A stretch of 64,000 bases of DNA from Zerene cesonia (GCF_012273895.1 NC_052118.1:4241164-4305163), one strand, 5' to 3'. Positions 25,690-39,463 are shown, numbered from the stretch's first letter. Made by a program: numbers and translations. Notes: generated from the letters alone by a model not told the origin.

Positions 25690-28600
25690 ATACAGTTAGT
25701 AAGTCTATGTTGACTTGTAATTTCAATGACGTTTTTTGCTACATTTCCGCGAGCCAGTCCTAGCTGACAAGTTATTCTATTTGTGGCTAGTTTCATGTGG
25801 ATTAGTCGAAAATTTATATCGTTTATGATATTGATTATTTAGAGATAATTTCAAAGTGCACACAAACTCGTAAGTTTAACCTTATGTGAATTATGAGATC
25901 TTTTAAGGGATAATCTTATAGAACCAAACGATATTCCTTGTGTTGCGTAGTTATAACGAGTTATGTTTGTATTGAGTATGTTATTAGTTATGCAGATTTG
26001 ATTAGGGGTTAAACATAGCTTGTGATATTGTTGTCATTGAATTAAATTATACCTACCGTTATACTCTGTTGGTTTGCAAAAATAAAAAAAATGTATTCAA
26101 TTAAACTGCTTTATTTAAATTAACGTTCATTTAAATAAATTATAATATTATGCACTAGGTAACAATAATATTCAAATATCAATTAAACCATATCTACATA
26201 GTTGCCTTTATTTTTTATTTTATTAAGAAATCCATATTATTCTAACGTTGATAGAGCGGGGTGAATGTCCTCTCTTGTCCTCTACAAGAGTTATATCTCT
26301 TAGGGCCTCTCACTGAAATCCTCGCACTTTGGTGTATATCTTTACTTCAAAAATTTACACTTAGGTGTGTGCGGATGGTGTGGGTCAAATAAGTCGATAG
26401 GAAATGATTTTTACGTCCTCCTACGACGACAAATTAGGTTATATGGTATACAATGTTACATGTTTTGAAATTTTTATATGATGAAAATTTCAATTTCTAT
26501 TATGATAATATTTTCATTAATTGTGCCAATTTATAAATTATCAGATTTTTAAATTCAAACAAACTTCTATCTATAATGCTTGGTTTTGTGGTTTGCAATA
26601 AAATGTAAATTTTTATTGCCTAGAATACATGAATGTGTTTTAACAGTTTCATATATAATTCAAAAGACGCATTTTTTAACATTTGTAATTTGACTTAACG
26701 TACTCTTTAGATATGCTTTTCTTGTTAAAGTCTTAAACTAGGTCGCAGAAACGTATTAAAATTAAAATGTATTGATTAAATTTACTTATTCGAGCCTGGC
26801 TTATCTGAGATAAATGAACTCTTATGATAAATGTAATCAATGAATTACATTTAATCGTATATAATCGTATGTTTTCTATTACATTTGTTCCCTATAAAAA
26901 TACACAACCCCAGCAAATTATGTATTGTTTTAATGTTTTCAATTTGTTAAATAGAAACATGATGGGGAAACCCAGTCAGGACGAAGTCAGTCTTGGACCT
27001 TCCTCTCCACGGCTGACCTACTGACGGATTATTGACCCTAACGCTCTGTCACTTTATATTTCATTACCAATGAGGACAGTTCTTTATAAACACTACAACT
27101 ACCTGAGGCTTTATTATTTATTATTATAAATTGTGTTTTTCCTTTGTTGGATATTACAAATAAACGCTAAATAATATAAATACTGCGAGCTCTATAAACT
27201 ATGATACGATATTTCGAATGATATAACTACATTTAAGAGGTTTTTTAATTAAATCGAATAACAATGCATGAAATTCTATTAGATTCTTGTGCCGGGGTTG
27301 ACCCAACGTTAAACAAATCGTTTTGTAACCCTTTAAAGATATAGCTTTATAGCAGAACATATTTTTATAGAAAGGTAGGTTTGAGTAAACTATTTAATAA
27401 AATACGAAAATAAATAATCACTAAAAACGCCTAAAAGATAACCTAAAAACCGTTCATTTCCCATACATTAATTTAACGTATAATTAAGTAATTCAAGATA
27501 AGAGAGTTAATCGTTGCTTTAATCAGTCTATTCACACGTTCGCAAATATTTAACGAGAATATAAAGAAAGGTCTATAAAAAGTGAGGATGGTGAGGCCTA
27601 CGGGTGCTGTCCCACTTCTTACAAGAGTAATGACCTCAGTAGGTACTTTGTATAAATTCTACCAGTCATAATTTTCCTATTATATCAGTGAGCATTATAA
27701 AGCGGAATCATCGTTTAAAACAAAGAGCTTTTGTACTTTGCTAGTTAATTTCTAGTTACGGCTTGTGGAGATTGTCCTAAATTCATTCTTTTAATGAATT
27801 CAACTTTATATGAGTTAGTGGTATCTTCGAAGGGAATTAACGTAGCAGAAGCATAATTACAATGTTTCAATTAATTGTTCCAATAATAGCAGGTTCTGTT
27901 TGTGTGTTAAATATAACATCAGTAACATATTTATCTTTTTTTCGTAATATCTATTTACGGTTTGTGGAGATTTTCCTAAATAGATTCTTTTAATTTTTTC
28001 TCTGTGTTTAATATAGGCTAAAATGTTATTCGTAAATAGTAAAGAATATCTTGGATTATCATTCATCAATAATTTGTTGTTTTCGACTTTCGTTGTGATC
28101 AAATTCGCTAACCGAATAGGTTTAGAATCAGTACTAGGATTTAATATATTAATTCAAATTTAACAGTTGAGCCTACCTAAATCTAAATTTCTAATATTAA
28201 TGCTTTTGAGTATTTCTGCATTTGACATGACATGCAATATTTGTCAAAGTTAGTATTTCATAGTTCAAACAACTTGAGAGTGGTTCGTCACGTCGAGTTT
28301 GACTTGCTTCGACAAATTTAGCACACTTAAGGCTCTGTTGTCGTGACGCCTCGCTCGTAAACTCCAGGCAGTTTGCTTATTCATTAGAGCGTTACATTTT
28401 CATGTTAGAAATAGTTTTCGTGCTATGAATTCATCGTAGGTATTTTGGCCGGATGTCCTTTATACAGTCAATTTTTTTATTTGAGAATAAAAAAAATCAT
28501 TTGGAAAATACTGAATGAATGTTGCATGAATTAACAACTAAACTAAAATTGTTATTTCAAATAAAATGCAGCGCATGAGCTGAACCTAATATTTGTCTAT

Positions 28601-30449
28601 CACCATATATGTATCAAAGTCTGCCCAGTGGGTTTTACAGGATTGGCGCATATACCAACATTACGATCATAAAAAAATCCTAATAATGGTTTTAGGTTTA
28701 TAAAACATACATATTGGTTAGCAATTACTCTTTTAAAAAATAATAGGGCTAATGTTTTATTATACGTATAGCCAGATTTCATTTGTGACGATGATCAAGA
28801 ATGAACTTCTACCCAATTTACAAATGTGTTTTTGCACTTAATTTTAAATTAATTCGTGAGTATTTCATACATAATTTTACATGATATTTAAAACAGAAAG
28901 TTACAAATACACTTTTGTATTTCAATATCAAATGAATCATTAATTCTATTCTGAGATAGATAGTAATAAATTTTCGTATTTCTATTTTCAAATAGGGGTA
29001 TCCTTACCGTCACAAATCTATCAGTTTTTTGTCAGTTTAGAATCCATATATAATCCTAGATTATTCGAAAAGTAGGTTAGGATTATTTTTTGTATAATCT
29101 AACAATATTCCCATCCACAAATACAAGTGTGTCAGTGTCTCCGTGATTTCGAAGGCATAGAATTATCGAAATTAATGTTGATTTTATCACCGACTTTGAT
29201 GACTATACCTCTTCCGATTCTATGAAAGGATTTCATTTAAAATCAGTTAGTGGTTAGAAAAAAAATTGTTGTAAACAGGTACATAAAACATTATGAATTA
29301 CTACATAGAGAATCAAGTGTACTGAAATTGCATCATTATCAGGCTACACCCTAAAATATCCATATAAATTGAGCGCGATAAACCAGAATCAATATCAACA
29401 GTGCCAAGAGCATATACGTTTTACATTATGTGCCTACAATCCAAGTTTTTACCAATGAAATATTTATTATGCTTATTTAGTACGGTCGATAAATGGCTCA
29501 CGTTGGCATTTTGCAAGTGCTCGCTCGAACAATGTTGCCGCATTCGTTGGCACGGGACAAACAGGATGGAGACCGGTTGTGCTTCTATCAGAAATACTAC
29601 CACCTCGTATGCATATGTATACGTTTTATATGCACACCATATTTATGGGCTTATTATGATGTTGCTAGCATACATTGAGATGGCGAAGTTCACGTTATAG
29701 GAACGCTTATAAACAATTACTTTTTTCATTAATTGGAAGTGGAAGGATGTTTACCAGTTAGAAATGCCATGTGTTCTAATCGACGACGACGTATCGCAAC
29801 GACATAAAAAAGTGAACGCATAGCTAATGGTGGTACAAATTTTCTTTTGGTTAAATTGTCTATTATTAGATAGTTGTCGATTAATATTAGCCAAATAGCA
29901 AACCGTCTACCGCATTTTTATCACAGCACAAAATATTTTCAAAATTATTGGCGCATAATTAAGGCCAAGACTTGTATTATCTTTAGATTTCTGTTTGTAC
30001 AGTATTATTAATTAATCCTTTTCTTATACTGCTATAAATATTGATACGACATGACATAAATATTGTAAATAAAAATAAATCGGTCTTATAAAAACAAGGT
30101 GTTGGGTCGATACGGAGTAGATTTTATCTAGCTGGAAAGAAATAGTGCTTTACTGGGTATAGTCCAATAAAAAGGAACATTGGCAGCCTAATAAATGGCA
30201 TTAATTTATTTTTAAGGCTGTATATTTTGTAAAAGGGAGCAAGGACAAAACGAAAATATATTAAAAAACGTACAATGCAATTTTGGTCAAAATATTAAAG
30301 TCTCATCGCCTTGGTAAATGTAATCAAGCTTGTATATATCCAGGCGAACGACAAAAATATATCCTTTATTCATCTAAGCAATCCAGTTCCTTGTTGTTTT
30401 TAAACACACAATTTATTTGCAGTAAATTATTAATAACTGAATTTGTTAT
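25690..30449. other. AT-rich gene-free stretch with one local duplication
   Basis: No supported gene is present. It includes the 44-base local direct repeat described separately and slightly GC-richer patches near 26270-26400, 28280-28380 and 29480-29580. None of these carries a recognisable coding or RNA signature. Confidence 0.55.
27752..27994. repeat. Local 44-bp direct repeat, two copies 199 bp apart
   Basis: Copy 1 (27752-27795, starting CTAGTTACGGCTTGTGGAG) and copy 2 (27951-27994, starting CTATTTACGGTTTGTGGAG) differ at 5 of 44 positions. The minus-strand translation of copy 2 lies in an 81-codon frame. Copy 1 in the same frame runs into a stop. This suggests a segmental duplication or two remnants of one repeat unit. 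Confidence 0.6.
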
Positions 30450-30605
30450 AGACCATTAAAATTTTTTTAAGTATCTTAAAGAACGTTCTAGTTCTAGAAG
30501 ATTCTAGCTTTTTATCATTAGCTTAAGCTTGATACCTGAAGCCATTTATGAGAAAAAATTCTTGACGGATAGACGGACACACGGACAGCGAAGTGATGTT
30601 AAGCA
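30450..30605 (+). repeat. Dispersed repeat containing heat-shock-element-like motif
   Basis: 'tctagctttttatcattagcttaagcttgatacctgaagccattta' followed by 'aaattcttgacggatagacggacacacggacagcgaagtgat' is a repeat that I recognise from many lepidopteran loci. Its upstream part holds GAACGTTC and TTCTAGAAGATTC (30481-30504), a TTCnnGAAnnTTC array as bound by heat-shock factor. Whether the motif functions is unknown. Confidence 0.55.
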
Positions 30606-33600
30606 AGAGTACTAATATGGGATTATTTTATTTTTAACACGAATAACTAAGGATTCGAAAAAAATAATATGCAAGAGTACTCACTCGTATATGAAGAAAT
30701 AAGAGAATCTTGTGAAAAAAAAATGTGTTAAAAATGTGTACAATCTAGTTTACAACGTTAGTAACGTCTTTATGTATTTATAGGATTTCTATTGACGTTT
30801 TTCTATTATTTACAAAAAATACTGGAACTATTGAAGTATGACTTAGAATAGGGTTGGATCCCTCTATTGAAACAATATGAAATTATTGTTTGTCTTATAT
30901 CTTTTTAGCATAAATTGTAGGCAGCACGAAAAAATTGCCTAGTTTTGACGGACCAGTAAAGCTTCCCTTGCTAGTTGGATGCCACTATTCACATGAGAGT
31001 GAGAATGTACTTTAATCACACGTTTTTTACATCTATGATATTAACCTTTATTAGCTGATTACGACGCAATACTTAAGGCATGCTTAGAGGGGATTTAATT
31101 CGTAATAATTTGGAATCGTTGATAGACTGAAAAAGCACGAATAAGCTTCACGAGATAGCTGTAAAAAGAGATAAATGCGCGAAATGTTAGTTTAGGTCGA
31201 AAATGATGGGCTTTAAATTCGAAAATAATACAGCTAGTGAACCTTAACTATGTTTATGTCCCATTATTCAAGCGTTGAACATAATGTAATAGAGTTACGG
31301 CTAAGTGCCCAACGTTTGTCCTTACATTCAAAGAATATCTGAACCTATTTTGTTTTTCAGAATCTTCTTCAAAAAATGTTTTTCCCTTAGAATTTACTTA
31401 TCACGGAGACCCTAAATCTCATAATTTTTTATAAATATGCGGTGTTATGTTTCGACGCAATATTCAGGATTGATATAACTTATGTTCCACTTGGCCAAAG
31501 GACTGCTTAAATGTGATTAATGAATTTTAGTAATAGATTAAAGAATTAAAATTTTCTTTAATGTTTTTGTTTGAAATAGTAAATATTTGAAATGAAAATT
31601 TAACTCTTAGTTACGTACTAACATCATACACGTACGTGCATATTTCACACAATTGCATCATATGCAAATACGTTTCGTTAAAAATAAACAGATCTTTTTT
31701 GAATATCTTTAACGACAGTGACTTTATACATCTTGTAATTGTAATTCACATAAGTCACATATTGTATGCACATTTAGAATTGGAATACGTATAAAATATA
31801 TGCTAAATTACAATCGCTTAAAATTCATATTAAAATTAATGTAACGTCATGTCCTCTTGGAGGAGACTCAAGTATACGTAAACATGTATTACATAATCTT
31901 TGCGCGAAGTATGAGCCAGCAGCTAGGGCTGTTAGAAACGGTTAGAGGTATTATGTACTATATTTGTATCCTTTATTTAGATAATATAATGAATCAACTA
32001 TTCATATTACGGTCTCTCACAAAGATGATTAAATATGAACACATAGATGCGAAAAAACAACACGTATAATATCTTAAATAGTTATATCGCAAAATCTCAT
32101 TGGGATTATCCTATATTATATACAATTAAAGTAAAATGTATTATTGATTTAGAAACTAAGGACTTAAGACTAATGAATATTATTTGAAAAGAAAAATGTA
32201 TCTAATTATTTTCAATTCTTCTAAATTTTTCTAAAAGAAACACGTCGTAAAAACTTATCATATTTTTACATTATCTAATAATATGAATACAATGAATTTA
32301 GGTGTAACTCTTTTCGTATTATACCGTCAATTCGAACTTAAATCATTTATTAACGCTGTTGTAAGTGGGATTAGATAAAATCATGCAATTCTAAAGACTC
32401 TAGCAGCCCTAATGTCGTGTCGCTAAGGTGCGCGGGAGTGGAGCGCACCGCTGCAGTCATGGTCAAGGTCTGACTCGGCTATACTTCATTATATTCCACG
32501 TTTACCAACTTACGATTTATATTTGTTTATATTACTCAATTGAATTATTATCTATATGAGATCCTCTTGGCTCATCTATATGAGATTCAATTGAAAGATC
32601 GTATTGTTATTACTCATTTTAGATATTTTAAAATTTTTTTTACAATTATTAAATGTTATAAAATTTTTACAATTAAAAAAATAATAAAATATAGCACAAT
32701 CATAACGTTACTTAAGCTTTAACATTTAACTTGTATAGTATAAATAATAAAAATGAAAATATTTGAATGGTCATCAAGATATACATGTATATGTATTATG
32801 TAAGTGTTTCTTAACATTATCGAGTACAAAAAAATCTAATCCAATGTAAACAAGTAAAAGCCTCTGCTGCCGAAATAATCTGAGCCGCAATATAGCACGC
32901 ATCGCCCAAATCCCATAGACTATTTTATTATATATTCCTTACGACAACGTGTATGTGTGAGTGAGCTACTATTTTATATTATGTTTTGCTACTTAATATT
33001 ACTAGATATGATATAAACTTTATAGAACAACTAAGAGTATTTAAACGTGTGACTAATATCAAGTTTGTCATCGACACACCTTGTATTTAAAGATTCATCT
33101 AGAGATGCATAGCATTTATTTGAAAAGATGAATCGGTTCTTGTACCTGTCGCATTAACTGCACAATCGCGGCTTATTGCACATTTATCTGTTGATTTAAA
33201 ATGTCTCATAAATATTTCCACAAGAAAGTTCTGGAAAGTTAAGATACTTTTAAATTTAAACAATGTTTTTATACTCATCGATTGTTACATAAACCTTTCC
33301 GTCATGAATTTGGCCGTGTCTATGGAAATATTCAAATGTATAAATATTACGTAAACGACAGAAAAGCAATCGTTTTTCTAGCAGTTTGCTATATTTATAT
33401 TTACAGAACATTACTGGTAAATTTCCAATTTTACTTTATTAAACCATAAAAACTTTTATTTAGTATATAACTTGTAACGTTTTATATTCAGTAGGATGAT
33501 TAATATCAAAGTAACGTAATATTTGTCTATATATCGTGTCTATTGACGTGACAAATATGGAGTGTCTACAAAAAAGTAATTTGCGATTCATCCATCACTG

Positions 33601-35614
33601 TTCCACTTTATTTTTGTCCGTTCGTTTATGTGCAATGTGTAGGTGTATATTGTGTACTGCTTGCACAATGACTAAACCTTGGAGATGAAAAAAGATACAT
33701 ATTGTTAAGATGAATAAGTGAACTTGAGCTTAAAACGAGATGTTTATGATCTTACAGGTTATTTGTGCCGTCTCTGCGTTATAAAGCATATTTCGTGCCT
33801 TGTCTTCATGTTGAATTATTTATGCTATCTTTTATTGATTTTTGTAAAGTACGAATAAGTTATCAAAAGACATATCTTTCAGTTGTACAATACTGCAGTG
33901 GCACTTTACAATTGAAATATGATGTCGAAATTCGTCTGTAAAATGAAAACTGAAGAATTAGGTACCTACTCATAAAATTTTGACGCTCTCTCTCTCATAG
34001 GAGATCCGATCCATTAGGACACACTTTAAACATTTTATCTTTAATTATTTCATCTATTAGATACAAGCCTTACGTACGCGCATTACTAAAATGTACAAAC
34101 TTTTACGATTTTAAATACCATAAATCCATCATTAAATATAAAAGGTAGGCGCTCGATCTCAAAGACGAGAACTTACAATTAATAGGCACCTACATTGCAT
34201 TTATAATCTGTTTCAACTGTAAACACCGAATACTTTGTAAAATATTCAGGAGTAATGGTAGTAAATGTTAGCATCGTTACAGCAAGATTAATATCTGTGT
34301 TCGACGCGCTGATTCATGTCGTACATATTTCATAACATTAAACGGTAATTACTGGTAGAATTGATTGCAGGATTTACGATCTGCTATCATTTATTTTCAA
34401 ACCATGTAGGTAAGTAGAGGCATGATTTCAAACTGGATTACTGCTATCTGGATCTGAATATACAATGTATGGAAACACACGTATTCAGTGCAGATGGTGT
34501 ATTATTTAGAATTATGTAAATTAAACTAGAAGGCACTATTGCAATTTAAAAAATATTTATTTTAAGATGTGCAGAAGCATTTACTTTAAAGATAATATCC
34601 TATTTTGAACAATAATATAGTTACGTATTTGTTTTAATACTCTCACTTGCTGTTTTCTGTCGTAGCTTAGAAAGCGTCCCGCCCTGGACGTGTTCTAATC
34701 TGAGAAGTGATCTAGTAAAAGCAACACATATATTTATCAATACGTCCCCTAAGGCTTATTTTTTTACTGTATAAATGAGATACATAAATATCTAAATTAC
34801 ATCAACTTATTAAACGATAGATGGTTATATAAGGTACGCAAATTATTACAAAAATACAGTGGGTATTCTTGTAAATAAACCATAGTCATTTGAGCTTAAA
34901 GTGTAAATAGTACGATAAATAGAAAATAAAGACCATTTTACCTTGTCAAAAATCGTCATGTATTAAAGCAGTTCGTTTCGGCTTAGGAATATATCGATAG
35001 GGGAAAATTTCATACGAATCCCGATTTCAATTTATTTCAATTTGAAAATAATGGCGCCAAATAAAGAGTAAATTAGCCTTGGCGATTCAAAAAAATTAAT
35101 GAGAACGGCAAAAACCATCCTAATTTTAAATAATGGAAATAATTAACTAGAACTGGTTATATGAAACGGTTATCAACATGTTCTGTTGGAACTCGATATA
35201 ATTAGGTTTAAATGAAATATATGGCCTTGAGGTATTCAACCATACAAAGAAACACGTAGTATGTTCACTGTTAGTCGTAGGAACTTCTCATATAGAATGG
35301 AACATAAATTTTAGGTTCTACTCCTCTGAATTTGTTTCATCGTATTCGCTGTTTTCATAATAATTTAATAAATATTTATACATATAATTAATATATAAAG
35401 TTGTATTGTTCACTAATACATATTTTCATATTTAAAATGGCATATAATTCCAATAAAACTATAGCACTTCCAAACGCTGTTAAAAATTGCAAGAGACGAA
35501 ATGTCAACGACAAATAACGACGAATGTGACACACTTTTGTTTTAATTTCCTACAGTATTCGTCATGTTAACTGACAGGTACGCTAAAAAGAACACATCGA
35601 GACGCTATGAAACC
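30606..35614. other. AT-rich gene-free stretch
   Basis: No supported gene is present. It contains the GC-rich block at 32395-32480 and a short symmetrical repeat at 32536-32595 (TCAATTGAA, TCTATATGAGAT twice, TCAATTGAA). Confidence 0.6.
32395..32480. promoter_or_regulatory. GC-rich block
   Basis: This short block ('gtcgtgtcgctaaggtgcgcgggagtggagcgcaccgctgcag') contains an inverted pair, GGTGCGC and GCGCACC, around 'gggagtgga'. It stands out from AT-rich flanks and has no open frame. It is only a compositional candidate for a cis-regulatory site. Confidence 0.25.
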
Positions 35615-35809
35615 TCACCAACATTATTTATGCGATAGTGTGACTGTTTGTATGTCTTTCTGTTACTTCGCAACGAAATGCATCGCACAGTTTTTGTGGC
35701 TGGAGAAAGTGATGAGGAAGGAGTGATATGAAGTTCTTTATCGAGATTACACTTCTCATTCCTATAGAAATTCCTTAGACACCCGTGTGAAGCCGCAGGC
35801 CGATGCTAG
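35615..35809 (+). mobile_element. Helitron-like non-autonomous element
   Basis: TCACCAACATTATTTATGCG at the left corresponds to the TC...ACTAATATTATAAATGCG start of the family, followed by 'tgtttgtatgtctttctgttacttcgcaacg'. The 3' end is 'acacccgtgtgaagccgcaggccgatgCTAG|T'. The left junction base is C rather than A. The inside is diverged and non-coding. Confidence 0.65.
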
Positions 35810-35819
35810 TGTACCATAA

Positions 35820-35945
35820 GTGTCCGTTACCGCATATAACCGGCCGAGTAACTCGCGCCGGTCGATGCGAATCGCCCACCGCTAGGCCAAGGCCGTGTGA
35901 CATAACGCATTACGTCGCGCCGTTAGCCGCACCGCTACTTGAAGA
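35820..35945. promoter_or_regulatory. CpG-rich block next to a Helitron-like end
   Basis: This is a CpG-rich stretch (e.g. 'ccggccgagtaactcgcgccggtcgatgcg' and 'attacgtcgcgccgttagccgcaccg') starting about 10 bases after the CTAG terminus. A 90-codon frame passes through it, but its second half is ordinary AT-rich sequence and no domain is visible. It is a possible regulatory element into whose edge the transposon inserted. Confidence 0.3.
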
Positions 35946-36424
35946 TAACTTGCTTTCTTTGCTCATCACTGCAATGCACTTTACAGCTGATGTTTACTTT
36001 TATGCGTTTATGACGTACGATTTTATTTTTATTTTTGTGGTTGATGGCTATTGGTACATTGTTAGATTAATATAATGATAGAAATCAGTTTTGTGTATTT
36101 CAAAGTTGTTTAATATTGAACATACGATTTTTTTTATTGTTTGTTTCAATGTAGGCTTTACGAATATATAGTTTTTAATTAAATTAAATTACGTAAACGG
36201 GAATAGAGAATAAATGAAATACAAAAAGACTTTTAGTAACTAGACATACCCCGTTAACCTGCAATAAAGAACGTTAAGAAGTATTTTCTTTTTTTCAAGT
36301 GAGTTATCATATTATTATCATCTAATTCAGGGCTCTTAATTGTAACCTAAAAGAAAAACGTGTTTGTTTGTATTGTAAATTCTCGATCAAAAGCTTAACT
36401 TTTGCCTTCATGAACACATTCATT

Positions 36425-36575
36425 TTTTTTTTAACGAGGAGGAAATGTTCAAAAGATACTCTATCTTTGGGGGAAAAGTAGAGCATGTGGGATTTCTACC
36501 CACTAAAACCTCCTTGGCGGCCAAACTCAAAGCATAATAGTAGGGAGCCTGGAATCTCCTATGAAATGCACCAGT
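36425..36575. repeat. Unclassified probable dispersed repeat
   Basis: 'aacgaggaggaaatgttcaaaagatactctatctttgggggaaaag' and 'ggatttctacccactaaaacctccttggcggcc' recall a repeat seen in other moth sequences. Ends and class are not visible here. Confidence 0.35.
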
Positions 36576-37169
36576 ATCATGAACACATTCATACAAATTG
36601 TTTTTTGTTCAAAAAATCAGCTTTTTCTTTTATTTTCTTTTAGGTCGACTAAAGGCACTTTATACATAACGTATATATTATATTTCTTATGTCACAGGGA
36701 AGTAAACGAGTTCAAAAACACAACTAATTTTTTGAAAAAAATCTATACATAATGATGTATTATGTGAATTGAAAGAATGATGCAAATTGATAATATAATT
36801 TCCTTTTTGTTTTCAATAATTTATACGGAAAATTTTAAATTGTCAAGGTTAAAAGACAATTTAAAGAGTTACAGTCACTATCGGTTCTCAGTTCAATGAC
36901 TGAATCCGATGTATAATTAAAAAGTAATCGTCAATTTGTTTTGCTGGATTCGCTGCCTTTTTATCTCTGAGCACTGGAAATTGTATTGTAAAAAATGTTG
37001 GCAGGACAAGTCAGCGGGCTTCTTCTCGTTGAGATATATTCACTAGATGATTTAATAATTATTTGAAAGATATGTGAAAATACAATTTGATAATTTACAA
37101 AATTTTAAATCGATACAACACCACACATAACACATTTATTTATCTATCACAAAACATTGACTTATACTT

Positions 37170-37249
37170 TAAAGGAGAAATTTTGAAAGAATAGAAAAAA
37201 TCCTGCCTCGTGATCAAATTTTTTCTATTCTTTCAAAATTTCTCATTTA
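37170..37249. repeat. Near-perfect long hairpin (27-bp perfect arms)
   Basis: The arm at 37175-37201 (GAGAAATTTTGAAAGAATAG and onward) is the exact reverse complement of 37218-37244. The arms surround a 16-base loop (CCTGCCTCGTGATCAA). After one mismatch the pairing continues four more base pairs to 37170 and 37249. There is no obvious target duplication. It could be a tiny foldback element or a hairpin RNA source. The perfect match implies recent origin or constraint. Confidence 0.75.
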
Positions 37250-38844
37250 TAAAGCATTTCAATGCTATAAAACTAAAAATTAAATTTATACTTTAAAGTC
37301 TTATTTAGAATGACTTTCTAACACTGGCTTATGTTTAAGTAACTAATAATTTTTTATACTGACACAACAATAATAGTAGATAAATTAAATAAGATTCTTT
37401 TTGCACTAAGTTTCCGTGTTTGCTACTCCGGGATGTCATTCAACGGTACTGCTAATCAGAGACTACGTAGAACTAGCTGTTGCCAATCTACATTCTAAAA
37501 TAGAGATACGTGTGACGAATATTACAACGATTACGTCTAAGTCTCATCTTAATTTTTGATGAAATATGAAAAACACAAAAATCTTTTTAACGTTTATACA
37601 TTAATGCCAAACATTATTTTTATTTCTTTATAATCTATAACAATTTTTTTTTTCATTAGAGACATTTGACCATATGACTTACAAAAACAAATAGATGAAG
37701 CAAATCAGCGATTACGAAATTAAAATATACAAGGCGCATTGGAATTAACTCATAAATGATATTCTCTTAAATTAACGGAAAAGTTCTAGCTACTTCTCTA
37801 AGCTTTAAGCTTAACTGAAATGGAGTCAGGAAGGAGGAAATATAATAATTGAATTCTGTTCAATGTAGTTAATGAATCAATTCGTCATCTGTGTTTTTCA
37901 AGGTAATTTTTTGTTTCTCATTCTTCAATAAAAAAAACTGTATAACATAGTTCAGCTAATTATCTAACCCACGTCAGATCATATAATTTCCAAAAGGAAT
38001 ATATTTTCCAATGTTACAATGACGCTCCACTCAGCTGTTTGTTGTAACGTTATATATTAATTTTAGCACATCACGATAAAACGACTATCCAACCCAAAAC
38101 TATCGTTTTTTTTTTTTGTTAGAGAGCACTACTTTCTGAGGATAACATTTTAAACTAAAAGATCAAACAAATAAGCAAACATTCAATAAACATATTAGTA
38201 CCGAAACTACGTGTTAAATAGTTAACTATTAAAAATGAGACGAAATTTTATTCCAATAAATTCTGTCTTTTGGTTAAGACAATAACGTGATTATGATATT
38301 ACAATTAAAACTTTAAGTAAGTATCATTAAATTCTACGACCACTCATAGTATCACGTCAGTATGTGTCGTGCTGTCATTATACAGTTTTTATCCTCCGCA
38401 ATTTCCAAGGATTCAGCGAATACTAAAGCGAGAATTACTAACGTTTAAATAAAACACTTAAGACATACGAGCATAGTGGCGTAACAGTTACGGTTGATTT
38501 CGCTTAAGAACCAACCAGTCAAGCAGGAATGCCAGAGTGGCTAGGTGCATCCTCTTGTTGGCTTGCATATATTGCTACCAGAGGCTTGTTCTTTCTACAT
38601 CCTGTTACTCAATGTCCATTTTAGACACGGCTCTTTATCTCGTTTTTGTTCTCTTAAAATAAATGTTCGTACACGAAATTTGTATTGAAGGCGATGTTTG
38701 TATGTTTGATGATTAATTGATGTGTCTGAAAGAACGATAATTTGCTCATATTCAATGCCAAAATTAAGATATTCAATCACTGCATTCCTAATGGTAAGCG
38801 ACAGAACATTTAGAGCATGGCCTAAGTAAATGAGCTGCTGGCTT

Positions 38845-39034
38845 TCTATTGATAAGGGATGAGGAATGAATTGAAGACAGGAATAGGACTGGGCGGGATT
38901 ACCCGTTTTCGCTATTTGGTGAAAAAATTATTTGCATTACAAAACCAACTATTTGACGATCTCCTGGCGGGAGGAGTGGTACTTTCCTCGGGGCATGTTG
39001 GCTCAATTAGTGCCGAAGCATTTTCGACTTCTAC
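38845..39034 (-). mobile_element. A-tailed retroposon-like repeat, copy C (partial)
   Basis: 'gtggtactttcctcggggcatgttggctcaattagtgccgaagcattttcgacttctac', preceded by 'gatgaggaatgaattgaag...gggcgggattacccgtttt', is the reverse complement of the 5' two thirds of the copy at 61481-61811. The short frames on the plus strand are repeat shadows. Confidence 0.65.
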
Positions 39035-39463
39035 ATCTGTCTTTGTGCCTTTTTCTTTTAATATATGTATATATAGTGTCTATAGTTCTCAATAATGTAT
39101 GTGTTCGGCAATTATGCTCTGAATTGAATGGAACATACTTGCATAATAATTTTAATTACAATAAAAATTATAAAGAGCCGTGTTAGCTAGTTAGACGTCC
39201 TGTAATAAAAAAGAAAAAACCTCGTGATAGTTGCATATTATGTTGGTTCACTTATAAGTGTTCTTAACTGTAGTTATTTTAAACCATAACTGTATTATTA
39301 TATACCATAATTATTAAGCAACAAGTACTCCACTTAATAATTATCCCATAAATATTATATACGTGTCTAATGTAATACATAAATGAATGTCACGTAACAG
39401 CTCTGTCCTCGTCATACAACTGTGGTCTTGCGCATCTCGCAAAGGAACTGTATCATTAACAAG

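Noticed and set aside
24599..25796. Open frames of about 350-374 codons on both strands
   Set aside because: They consist almost wholly of N from the 1000-base gap.
27857..28102. 81-codon minus-strand frame
   Set aside because: It has no recognisable domain. It includes one copy of a local repeat whose other copy is interrupted by a stop.
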